23,099 nt of DNA from Candidatus Omnitrophota bacterium (GTDB lineage Bacteria > Omnitrophota > Gorgyraeia > Pluralincolimonadales > Pluralincolimonadaceae): positions 1 through 23,099 of the forward strand of contig JAQUSA010000003.1 in NCBI GenBank assembly GCA_028715315.1, written 5' to 3'. The translations under genes were made by a program, and so were the position numbers. Numbering within the stretch: position 1 is the stretch's first letter; every line of letters starts with the position of its first letter. Positions 1-6,472 of the stretch are shown here, one piece after another. The notes beneath the pieces were generated by a model. It worked only from the letters and a program-made list of their open reading frames with translations. It made no database searches and was not told the origin of the DNA.

Positions 1-930
1 ATGAATTCCCGCGAGGACCCGGTAAAGGGGGATGCCTTCGGCCAGCTGAGCATCGAGTGGAGGAAGACGACAAAGGATAAGGATAATAAGGACGTGCAGG
101 TCGAGATAAGCAGGGATTTCGGGCAGAAGTTCGGCCCCGGGCTCCCGCGCCTTAAATGGACGCTCGTGACCGTCTCGGGGATCGCTCCGCAGGATACGGA
201 TAACTGCAACTTCGTCATACAGTTCTTCAATAACGCGAGCGGCGGCGGAAAGTTCTTTGCGGACGATGTATCCGCAGAAGAGATCGACAAGGACACGGCG
301 CTAAAAGACTATGCCTTAGGCAAGACGGGGCCCAAGAACACCCCGTCGGCGGCATCGGCCGTGACCAGGGCCGGGCCCGCGGCGTCAGCTTCGAACGGCG
401 GCTCCGCCGGGGCGATCCAGCTGCTTGTAGCCGACTATGATTCGGGCTCGAAACCGAATAACTTAGGCGGGGATATGGGGTGCTGGAACAAGGACCCCAA
501 TGACAAGACCCAGGGCTGCAATATGGGATTCAACGGCCAGGGCAACGGCCGGGGAGGCAGCGGCCAGGCGTTACAGCTCGATTACGATGTCGACTCGCCG
601 AATGAGGCCCTGGACGGTTACTGGATGACGATGGGCAAACAGGACCTGTCGAGCTATAAAAATCTGAGCCTCTGGATAAAAGGGGACAGCTCGATAGGCT
701 TCTCAAAGAGCATTAAGATAGAGTTAAAGAACTCCGGCAAGGAGCAGAGCACATATGTGCTCTCGGGGATAACCGGGGAGTGGAAGAGGTTCGCGGTACC
801 GCTGGCAGATTTCAAGGATATTAAGGATCTTACCTCCATGACGGAGTTCGTGATCCGCTTCGACGACAAGGTCAACGCCGACAAGAAGCAGGGAAGGATA
901 TATGTCGACGATATCGGGTTTACCGATTAA
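1..930 (+). CDS. Secreted carbohydrate-binding (CBM11/CIA30-like) protein, 5' end missing
   Basis: The frame is open from the first base, and no signal peptide or ribosome site is visible. The ATG at position 1 is therefore probably an internal Met of a longer gene. Residues 1-95 look like the second half of a beta-sandwich carbohydrate-binding domain, ending in an FADDVS-type strand. Residues 105-140 are an Ala/Ser/Pro/Gly-rich linker. Residues 141-309 form a complete galactose-binding-like domain of CBM11/CIA30 type (LLVADYDSG at its start, IYVDDIGF at its end). That domain is strongly similar to the whole mature protein encoded at 1814-2395, including PNNLGGD, DPND, TQGC and DYDVDSPN. I infer an extracellular polysaccharide-binding role. 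No catalytic domain is visible in the part present. It is the first half of a duplicated two-gene unit with the PEP-CTERM gene that follows. Confidence 0.75.
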   Translation: MNSREDPVKGDAFGQLSIEWRKTTKDKDNKDVQVEISRDFGQKFGPGLPRLKWTLVTVSGIAPQDTDNCNFVIQFFNNASGGGKFFADDVSAEEIDKDTALKDYALGKTGPKNTPSAASAVTRAGPAASASNGGSAGAIQLLVADYDSGSKPNNLGGDMGCWNKDPNDKTQGCNMGFNGQGNGRGGSGQALQLDYDVDSPNEALDGYWMTMGKQDLSSYKNLSLWIKGDSSIGFSKSIKIELKNSGKEQSTYVLSGITGEWKRFAVPLADFKDIKDLTSMTEFVIRFDDKVNADKKQGRIYVDDIGFTD

Positions 931-938
931 CGGTTTTT

Positions 939-964
939 TTGCCCCGATATGCTCACGTGGGCAA
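939..964 (+). other. Small inverted repeat after the first gene
   Basis: TTGCCC (939-944) pairs with GGGCAA (959-964) around a 14-base loop. It lies just upstream of the conserved promoter element at 968-1001. The equivalent place before the second PEP-CTERM gene holds a stronger hairpin (2403-2436). A T-run (934-940) precedes rather than follows the stem, so this is not a normal + strand terminator. Confidence 0.35.
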
Positions 965-967
965 GTT

Positions 968-1001
968 ATTCCCCAAAAATAGCAATTTAGTATTCTTGAC
1001 A
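968..1001 (+). promoter_or_regulatory. Conserved 34-bp upstream element, copy 1
   Basis: This block begins ATTCCCCAAAAATAGCAA and ends at the -35 box TTGACA. It matches the block at 2440-2473 at 31 of 34 positions, although flanking bases diverge. Position and conservation suggest a regulator site or UP element immediately upstream of -35. No known motif was recognised. Confidence 0.55.
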
Positions 1002-1024
1002 ATACCCTATATACATGGTAAATT
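996..1024 (+). promoter_or_regulatory. Sigma-70-type promoter of PEP-CTERM gene copy 1
   Basis: TTGACA (996-1001) is a perfect -35 box. After 17 bases comes TAAATT (1019-1024) as the -10. Transcription should begin near 1031, exactly where the leader hairpin starts. Confidence 0.7.
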
Positions 1025-1030
1025 TCTGTG

Positions 1031-1050
1031 TAATGCCCTCGGGGGCATTA
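1031..1050 (+). other. Perfect hairpin at the mRNA 5' end
   Basis: TAATGCCC (1031-1038) and GGGCATTA (1043-1050) form an 8-bp perfect stem around the tetraloop TCGG. It lies at the predicted transcript start, so it could protect the mRNA 5' end. A related TGCCC/GGGCA hairpin sits in the leader of copy 2 (2558-2571). Confidence 0.5.
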
Positions 1051-1081
1051 GGCTGGTAAAACAAAGAAAGGGGGTGGGTGA

Positions 1082-1728
1082 GTGAAGAAAATTTTCTTCC
1101 TCGGGTTAGTAGTTGGTTTAGTACTTTCGTTGTCCTCGGCAGCGCATGCCAACATGTTGGTGAATTCGAGCTTTGAGACTCCGATGGGTGATAACGCGGA
1201 CCCGGATGGTTGGTGGGGTTTGCGTGAGTTCCCGACCGCTACAGACGTCGTCATGAAGACGGCGACTGCAGAGCAGTATTCGGGTGCCCAGAGCGGCAGG
1301 ATCACGATGACCGCAAATACGTCTACGCCCAGAAATCTGTGGGCTGGATGGGGCCAGGAAGTAAGCATAGGCGCGGGACAGCAGATCACGGCTTCGGCAT
1401 GGCTCAAGGCCACAGCCCGTAATTATGCGAACCCCAAGCTTCAGCTTGAGTTCAAGGACATGGGCGGCGTTCAGATCAACAAGACGTCCGTCGCAGCTCC
1501 GGCCGGAACGTTCGACTGGACAAACCTCTCTACCACGGTCACTACACCGGCAGGTACTGAGACAGTCCTCGTCAACCTTCTCGTCGAGAAGACCTCGGGT
1601 GGAGCCAGCGGTGAGTTCTACTGGGACGATGCATCGATCGATGTCGCTGCCGTTCCGGAACCGGCAAGCCTTCTTTTACTCGGCTCGGGTTTAGTTGGTT
1701 TGTTAGGTGTTTCAAGAAAGAAAAAGTA
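1082..1728 (+). repeat. 647-bp exact direct repeat, copy 1
   Basis: Base-by-base reading shows identity with 2627-3273. The preceding base differs (A versus G). Identity ends inside the stop codon, TAG here and TAA in copy 2. Confidence 0.95.
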
Positions 1729-1729
1729 G
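1082..1729 (+). CDS. PEP-CTERM-anchored secreted jelly-roll protein, copy 1
   Basis: The 215-residue protein has three parts. A signal peptide covers residues 1-24 (MKKIFFLG, hydrophobic core, cleavage near AHA-N). A jelly-roll domain covers about 25-185, with an N-terminal LVNSSFE strand and a closing FYWDDASID strand, as in CBM4/9-like folds. A PEP-CTERM tail follows: PEP at 192-194, a Leu/Gly-rich membrane stretch and a terminal RKKK. In this family the tail is recognised and removed by an exosortase, which leads to export to the cell surface or EPS matrix. No exosortase gene is in this window. The start is GTG at 1082, behind AAAGGGGGTG (1067-1076). Codon use is more T-rich (TTA/TTG Leu, GGT Gly) than in most neighbours. 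The gene is identical in DNA to 2627-3273. Confidence 0.9.
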   Translation: MKKIFFLGLVVGLVLSLSSAAHANMLVNSSFETPMGDNADPDGWWGLREFPTATDVVMKTATAEQYSGAQSGRITMTANTSTPRNLWAGWGQEVSIGAGQQITASAWLKATARNYANPKLQLEFKDMGGVQINKTSVAAPAGTFDWTNLSTTVTTPAGTETVLVNLLVEKTSGGASGEFYWDDASIDVAAVPEPASLLLLGSGLVGLLGVSRKKK

Positions 1730-1750
1730 ATCTGGGCAAATAGATAACAC

Positions 1751-1778
1751 GGATGGCCCCTGCAATACGGGGCCATCC
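1751..1778 (+). terminator. Strong hairpin after PEP-CTERM gene copy 1
   Basis: GGATGGCCCC (1751-1760) and GGGGCCATCC (1769-1778) give a perfect 10-bp stem with an 8-base loop. Only a weak T tract follows (AGCTTTACG). It may be a partial terminator or an mRNA 3'-end stabiliser between this gene and the one at 1814. Confidence 0.5.
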
Positions 1779-1813
1779 AGCTTTACGCAACCTCGGAGGA
1801 GTAAATAGACTAG

Positions 1814-2395
1814 ATGGAAAAGACAAGGGGATTTTTTGCGGTATTGATCATCGCCCTGGCTATCTCCGGCGCAGCTAATGCGGCGACATTGGTAATAGCG
1901 GATTTCGAGACAGGGGACAAGCCGAATAACCTGGGAGGGGATTTCGGGGCGTGGGATAAGGATCCCAACGATACTACGCAGGGATGCAAGATAAACTTCA
2001 ATTCAGACCTAAAGCACGGCGATAAGGGTTTTGCCCTCCAGATAGATTACGATGTAGATTCCCCAAACCCCGCCTATAACGGCGTATGGATGAAGCTCGG
2101 AGACGCTAACGGCGCGCAGTATGATAAGCTGACATTTTGGGTAAAGGGCGATGAGGTCGCGGGCTTCTCCCCGAAGATGAAGCTTGAACTCAAGAACTCA
2201 AAAGGTGAGGTCGGAAAGTATACAGTCAGCAACATAACGAAGGACTGGCAGGAAGTCGTGATACCGCTCAGCTCATTCGGCGGGCTCACGGACATTAGTT
2301 CTTTGAGCGAGTTCGTAATAGTATTTGACGATATGACCTGCTCGGCCAAGAAGCAAGGTACCGTGTACATCGATGATATCGCATTTGTGAAATAG
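1814..2395 (+). CDS. Secreted CBM11/CIA30-like carbohydrate-binding protein
   Basis: The 193-residue protein has a signal peptide (residues 1-23, ending ANA-A). The rest is a single galactose-binding-like domain, with LVIADFETG near the N-terminus and VYIDDIAF at the C-terminus. It is a close paralogue of residues 141-309 of the first gene, but lacks that protein's extra N-terminal domain and linker. No catalytic residues or anchor are seen, so a secreted glycan-binding accessory role is inferred. A TAG stop lies immediately upstream of the ATG, which excludes an earlier in-frame start. The nearest Shine-Dalgarno (GGAGG, 1795-1799) is unusually far away at about 14 bases. CIA30 (complex I assembly) homology is a fold relationship only. 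Confidence 0.8.
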   Translation: MEKTRGFFAVLIIALAISGAANAATLVIADFETGDKPNNLGGDFGAWDKDPNDTTQGCKINFNSDLKHGDKGFALQIDYDVDSPNPAYNGVWMKLGDANGAQYDKLTFWVKGDEVAGFSPKMKLELKNSKGEVGKYTVSNITKDWQEVVIPLSSFGGLTDISSLSEFVIVFDDMTCSAKKQGTVYIDDIAFVK

Positions 2396-2402
2396 GTCAT
2401 TA

Positions 2403-2436
2403 TGCCCCGTGGGTGTTCATAACGCCCACGGGGGCA
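2403..2436 (+). terminator. GC-rich hairpin after the second carbohydrate-binding gene
   Basis: TGCCCCGTGGGTG (2403-2415) pairs with CGCCCACGGGGGCA (2423-2436), with one bulge and one G-T pair. AT bases extend the stem on both sides. No U-run follows. It may end or attenuate upstream transcription, and it lies directly before the conserved promoter element. Confidence 0.45.
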
Positions 2437-2439
2437 ATA

Positions 2440-2473
2440 ATTCCCCAAAAATAGCAAATTAATAGTCTTGACA
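2440..2473 (+). promoter_or_regulatory. Conserved 34-bp upstream element, copy 2
   Basis: It matches 968-1001 with three substitutions and ends in the same TTGACA. It is placed before the second PEP-CTERM gene just as copy 1 is before the first. A fragment of the same motif (TCCCCCAAAAATA) recurs near 3314-3327, inside a hairpin loop. Confidence 0.55.
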
Positions 2474-2496
2474 AAGCAGTGATCGGATGATAGACT
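2468..2496 (+). promoter_or_regulatory. Sigma-70-type promoter of PEP-CTERM gene copy 2
   Basis: TTGACA (2468-2473) is followed after 17 bases by TAGACT (2491-2496). This matches copy 1 in spacing. The leader is about 120 bases, much longer than in copy 1 (about 50), and contains a run of eight T (2541-2548). Confidence 0.65.
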
Positions 2497-2557
2497 TATG
2501 GAGGTCAATAAGACATCTTTGTTTATTCAACTTTGCCATATTTTTTTTATAAAAACT

Positions 2558-2571
2558 TGCCCACGGGGGCA
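2558..2571 (+). other. Leader hairpin of PEP-CTERM gene copy 2
   Basis: TGCCC (2558-2562) and GGGCA (2567-2571) pair around ACGG. This corresponds to the TGCCC-TCGG-GGGCA hairpin in the copy 1 leader, although the surrounding leader is unrelated. Confidence 0.4.
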
Positions 2572-2626
2572 GTAGATCTAGGTTTCGGGGAGATAAGTAA
2601 AATCCACAATGGAAGGAGGTGAATAG

Positions 2627-3273
2627 GTGAAGAAAATTTTCTTCCTCGGGTTAGTAGTTGGTTTAGTACTTTCGTTGTCCTCGGCAGCGCATGCCAACAT
2701 GTTGGTGAATTCGAGCTTTGAGACTCCGATGGGTGATAACGCGGACCCGGATGGTTGGTGGGGTTTGCGTGAGTTCCCGACCGCTACAGACGTCGTCATG
2801 AAGACGGCGACTGCAGAGCAGTATTCGGGTGCCCAGAGCGGCAGGATCACGATGACCGCAAATACGTCTACGCCCAGAAATCTGTGGGCTGGATGGGGCC
2901 AGGAAGTAAGCATAGGCGCGGGACAGCAGATCACGGCTTCGGCATGGCTCAAGGCCACAGCCCGTAATTATGCGAACCCCAAGCTTCAGCTTGAGTTCAA
3001 GGACATGGGCGGCGTTCAGATCAACAAGACGTCCGTCGCAGCTCCGGCCGGAACGTTCGACTGGACAAACCTCTCTACCACGGTCACTACACCGGCAGGT
3101 ACTGAGACAGTCCTCGTCAACCTTCTCGTCGAGAAGACCTCGGGTGGAGCCAGCGGTGAGTTCTACTGGGACGATGCATCGATCGATGTCGCTGCCGTTC
3201 CGGAACCGGCAAGCCTTCTTTTACTCGGCTCGGGTTTAGTTGGTTTGTTAGGTGTTTCAAGAAAGAAAAAGTA
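2627..3273 (+). repeat. 647-bp exact direct repeat, copy 2
   Basis: Identical to 1082-1728 by direct reading. The flanks on both sides are unrelated outside the reading frame, apart from the more distant promoter element. Confidence 0.95.
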
Positions 3274-3274
3274 A
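2627..3274 (+). CDS. PEP-CTERM-anchored secreted jelly-roll protein, copy 2
   Basis: The encoded 215-residue protein is identical to that at 1082-1729: signal peptide, jelly-roll domain, and PEP-CTERM tail with PEP at 192-194 and terminal RKKK. The start is GTG, here behind the much stronger Shine-Dalgarno AAGGAGGT (2613-2620, spacing 6). The copies therefore differ in leader and likely translation rate rather than in product. The stop is TAA. It follows the carbohydrate-binding gene at 1814-2395, just as copy 1 follows the first gene, and it is the last gene of the island. An exosortase elsewhere in the genome is needed for processing. Confidence 0.9.
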   Translation: MKKIFFLGLVVGLVLSLSSAAHANMLVNSSFETPMGDNADPDGWWGLREFPTATDVVMKTATAEQYSGAQSGRITMTANTSTPRNLWAGWGQEVSIGAGQQITASAWLKATARNYANPKLQLEFKDMGGVQINKTSVAAPAGTFDWTNLSTTVTTPAGTETVLVNLLVEKTSGGASGEFYWDDASIDVAAVPEPASLLLLGSGLVGLLGVSRKKK

Positions 3275-3292
3275 TAGTTAAGTTGTTTGCAG

Positions 3293-3347
3293 GATTGGCT
3301 CCGCAAAAGTCTCATCCCCCAAAAATAAGATAGATGCGGGGCCAATC
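3293..3347 (+). terminator. Long-stem hairpin closing the PEP-CTERM island
   Basis: GATTGGCTCCGCA (3293-3305) pairs with TGCGGGGCCAATC (3335-3347): 13 bp with one wobble and a 29-base loop. The short tail TTG is a poor U-run. Its place after copy 2 mirrors the hairpin after copy 1. The loop carries the CCCCCAAAAATA motif seen in the promoter elements. Confidence 0.5.
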
Positions 3348-3375
3348 TTGTAGGCAGGGCTATCCGGGACCCTGA

Positions 3376-3400
3376 ATGGGCGCAATAGTGTTGCGCTCAT
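3376..3400 (+). promoter_or_regulatory. 25-bp palindrome overlapping -35: candidate LacI-family operator
   Basis: ATGGGCGCAA (3376-3385) and TTGCGCTCAT (3391-3400) are inverted repeats matching at 9 of 10 positions around TAGTG. The right arm contains the -35 box, so it lies upstream of the transcript and should act as DNA. The operon ends in a LacI-type regulator gene, the natural candidate to bind here. The odd 5-base centre is not the classic LacI-family central CG. Confidence 0.5.
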
Positions 3401-3419
3401 GGGCAAAAAGTAATATAAT
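3391..3419 (+). promoter_or_regulatory. Promoter of the glycosidase-LacI operon
   Basis: TTGCGC (3391-3396), 17 bases, then a perfect TATAAT (3414-3419). The same hexamer pair and spacing occur at 7476-7504. Confidence 0.7.
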
Positions 3420-3448
3420 CAACGCAAATATCCCGGAGGCCTTAGGTT

Positions 3449-6400
3449 ATGAAAAAGTTATTGAAGCAGTCAGCCATCGCGCTCCCGCTTTTCTTTGTTA
3501 CCTCATTATTCCCCGTAAATAACGCATGGACAGCGCCCCTGCAGGTCTCCGCATCATCCAGCGAGAGCGACCTCTACACGGCTAAAAATACAGTTGACGG
3601 CAATTACCAGAGCAGGTGGAGCAGCCAGTTCTCGGACCCCCAATGGCTTCTTATAGACCTCGGCGAGGTAAAGGATGTCTCGGGGATCACAATAAGATGG
3701 GAAGCCGCATTCGGGAAATCCTACGAGGTGCGCGTATCGGAAGACAACTCCGGCTGGAAGACCGTTTATGACGCGGCAGAGAGCGACGGCGGTACCGACG
3801 ATATATATTTCAGGAAAGTGCCCGCGAGGTACATAAAGATATTCATGAAGGAAAGGGCGACTTCCTGGGGCTATTCCGTCATCGAGTTGGCGGTAAAGGG
3901 CGCGGACGAGGAACCGGTCGTTACCGCGTCATCCGCGCAGCAGGGCAGCGACCCCTATAACGCCTTTGACGGGGACCGCGCGACCGAATGGCTCAACGAT
4001 TCGGCCTCTGATGCCTGGATAATGTTAGACCTGAGGAAGCCTAAGGATATCGGAGGCATACAGCTGAACTGGGGCCTGAATTACGCAAAATCATACGAGA
4101 TACTCATATCGAATGACGGGAGTTCCTGGAAAAAGGTCTTCTCCGGTGAAAAGGGCAACGGGAGCAAGGACCTGATATATATCGATACCGCAAGGGCGCA
4201 ATATATAAAGATCTTATGCAGGGAGAGCAACACCGGCAGCGGTTATTCGCTGGGGGATATCACGCTGAAAGGCCCGGATGAATCGGCGACCCCGCAGAGG
4301 CACTACGAACTGCTGGCAGAGGAGGCCGGTCCGGGTTATTATCCGATATGGCTGAGCAAACAGCAGATCTATTGGACGGTCGCGGGGATAGACGGCGACG
4401 ACAAGGAGAGCCTGCTTTGCGAGGACGGAACCATAGAGCCATACTGGCACAGTTTCTCGTTGATGCCCTATCTCTATGTGGATTCAGAGCTTATCACATC
4501 GGGAGGGGCTAAGGTCACGCAATCGCTCGAAAAGGGATATCTTCCGCTGCCTATGGTGACCTGGGATTGCAACGGCATAGTATTCACCCAGAAGCTTTTT
4601 GCTTCGGGAGAGCGCGGCAGATCGGCAAGTTATGCGTGGTATACCGTTGAAAATACCACAAAGGAAAAGATATCAGGTAAACTCTTCATTACCGTGAGGC
4701 CTTTCCAGGTCGTCCCGCCGTGGGAATACGGCGGGCTTTCCGAGATAAGGAGCCTGTCATACGAGGATGCCGCGATGCCGGTCGTGAAAGTCAACGGCGT
4801 GCCCGCGGTCATCTCGCTGTCAAAGCCCGACGCTTTCGGAGCCGTAAGGTACAAGAAGGATGACATCGTAAATGTCATCGGGACGGGCAAAGTCCCGGAA
4901 GACCGGTCCGTAGAAGACCCGGATAAATACGCTTCGGGCGCGCTCGAGTACAGTTTTGACCTGTCCGCGGGCAGGAAGGCGGAATTCTTCCTCGCGATGC
5001 CGTTACACGGCTGCGACAGCGTGCAGGGCCTCCCGAAGAAGCCCGGCAAGGCCGCAAGCCATTTTGCGAAACTGTTCAAGGACCAGAAAAAGAACTGGGA
5101 GGCCAAACTCGATGCCGTAAAGATCGATGTGCCGGACATGGAGATAGTCGACACCATGAAGTCGAACCTCGGGTATATACTTATAAACAAGGACCTGCTT
5201 AAACTGCAGCCCGGTTCGCGCAATTATAAGAAAGCCTGGATGCGCGACGGCGCATTGTTGTCCGCGGCGATGATGAGGCTGGGATATAAGGATGACGTCA
5301 AGGAGTTCCTAGACTGGATCGCGGACAGGCAATACCCGAACGGAATGGTGCCTTTCATACTGGAAGAGGGCGGCATGCCGGGATGGTGCAAGGATTGGAA
5401 GGAATACGACAGCCAGGGCGAGTTCATCTTCGCGATCTACGACTATTATTGCTTCACGGGCGACCGGAAATTCCTTGAAGATAAGTGGCCGAATATAGAA
5501 AAGGCGCTCAATTACCTGGTCGAACTCAGGAAGCAGCGGCTTACCGACAATTACTGCAAAGGCCCGGATTCAAAGAAGGTGTTCTGCGGGATCCTTCCCG
5601 AGTCGAACAGCCACGAGGGTTATTTCCCGGCGATGCACAGCTACTGGGACGATTTCTGGGCCCTGAAAGGATGGGAAGATGCCGGGTCCATCGCGAAGGT
5701 CTTGGGAAAGGAAGACGCGGTAAAGTGGATAGACGCCGAGAAGTCGTCTTTCAGGAAGTCCGTTTACGATTCGATAGATCTTGTCATGAAGGTGAAGAAC
5801 ATAGACTTCATACCGGGCTGCGCGGACAAAGGCGATTTTGACGCGACGTCAACGGCTATAGGCGTTTATCCCTGCGGCGAGCTTAAATACATGCCGCAAC
5901 CCCAGCTCAAGAACACGTTCGACAGGTATTTCAGGGACACGCTGAAGCCGAGGGAGAATAAAGATTGGAAGGGCGGCTTCACCCCTTACGAGCTGCGCGA
6001 CATTTCGGCGCTGATACTCATGGGGGACAGGCAGAGGGCGTTCGAGCTGCTCAAGTATTTCCAGACCGTAAAGCGCCCGCGCAAATGGAACCACTGGGCT
6101 GAAGTGGTGTTCAGCGATTACCGCCAGCCGCAATATCTCGGCGATATGCCGCATACCTGGATAGGCGCGGAGTATATATGCGGCGTCAGGAATATGTTCG
6201 TGTATGAGGACGGGGGGAAACTCATCCTCGGGGCAGGCATCCCGAAAGAGTGGGCGGATTCGGGCAAAGAGATCAAAGCCGAAGACCTTCCGACCTATTT
6301 CGGCAATATTAGCTTCGCTCTGAAACCCTGTGCAAAGGGGCTCAAGCTTGAAGTCCGCGGTAAGGCGAAGCCCCCGGAAGGGTTCGTTTTCAGCGACCCG

Positions 6401-6472
6401 CGCACGGGGAAAGTATTTACTTTTTCGGAGTTGCCTGCTAACATAGTGATATCAGGCAAAGGGGATGAATGA
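3449..6472 (+). CDS. Secreted discoidin-domain six-hairpin glycosidase
   Basis: This 1007-residue protein has a signal peptide (about residues 1-29, ending AWT-AP). Two F5/8 type C (discoidin) carbohydrate-binding domains follow at about 30-150 and 152-275. Each has a VDGN/FDGD...W start, LLIDLG or IMLDLR, and ARYIKI or AQYIKI near the end. Residues 285-530 form a beta-sandwich. Residues 560-970 form an (alpha/alpha)6-barrel like GH15/GH63-type enzymes, with AWMRDGALL at about 596-604 and acidic clusters such as EYDSQGEF. This architecture implies hydrolysis of an external polysaccharide or glycoside in the periplasm or outside the cell. The linkage cannot be read from the sequence. The start has GGAGG (3435-3439) nine bases upstream. 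It overlaps the following lacI-type gene by ATGA, and its promoter carries a palindrome. Confidence 0.85.
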   Translation: MKKLLKQSAIALPLFFVTSLFPVNNAWTAPLQVSASSSESDLYTAKNTVDGNYQSRWSSQFSDPQWLLIDLGEVKDVSGITIRWEAAFGKSYEVRVSEDNSGWKTVYDAAESDGGTDDIYFRKVPARYIKIFMKERATSWGYSVIELAVKGADEEPVVTASSAQQGSDPYNAFDGDRATEWLNDSASDAWIMLDLRKPKDIGGIQLNWGLNYAKSYEILISNDGSSWKKVFSGEKGNGSKDLIYIDTARAQYIKILCRESNTGSGYSLGDITLKGPDESATPQRHYELLAEEAGPGYYPIWLSKQQIYWTVAGIDGDDKESLLCEDGTIEPYWHSFSLMPYLYVDSELITSGGAKVTQSLEKGYLPLPMVTWDCNGIVFTQKLFASGERGRSASYAWYTVENTTKEKISGKLFITVRPFQVVPPWEYGGLSEIRSLSYEDAAMPVVKVNGVPAVISLSKPDAFGAVRYKKDDIVNVIGTGKVPEDRSVEDPDKYASGALEYSFDLSAGRKAEFFLAMPLHGCDSVQGLPKKPGKAASHFAKLFKDQKKNWEAKLDAVKIDVPDMEIVDTMKSNLGYILINKDLLKLQPGSRNYKKAWMRDGALLSAAMMRLGYKDDVKEFLDWIADRQYPNGMVPFILEEGGMPGWCKDWKEYDSQGEFIFAIYDYYCFTGDRKFLEDKWPNIEKALNYLVELRKQRLTDNYCKGPDSKKVFCGILPESNSHEGYFPAMHSYWDDFWALKGWEDAGSIAKVLGKEDAVKWIDAEKSSFRKSVYDSIDLVMKVKNIDFIPGCADKGDFDATSTAIGVYPCGELKYMPQPQLKNTFDRYFRDTLKPRENKDWKGGFTPYELRDISALILMGDRQRAFELLKYFQTVKRPRKWNHWAEVVFSDYRQPQYLGDMPHTWIGAEYICGVRNMFVYEDGGKLILGAGIPKEWADSGKEIKAEDLPTYFGNISFALKPCAKGLKLEVRGKAKPPEGFVFSDPRTGKVFTFSELPANIVISGKGDE

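Noticed and set aside
931..2626. c-di-GMP or other riboswitch in the PEP-CTERM leaders
   Set aside because: The hairpins are simple, and none of the conserved core motifs of GEMM or other known riboswitch classes could be recognised.
1082..3274. The identical PEP-CTERM genes as an assembly artefact
   Set aside because: Each copy has its own leader, ribosome site, stop codon and downstream hairpin, and a distinct gene lies between them. A residual risk from repeat collapse remains, hence the long-read check.
1082..3274. The duplicated PEP-CTERM gene as a mobile element
   Set aside because: No transposase, no terminal inverted repeats and no target-site duplication are seen at the edges of the identical blocks.
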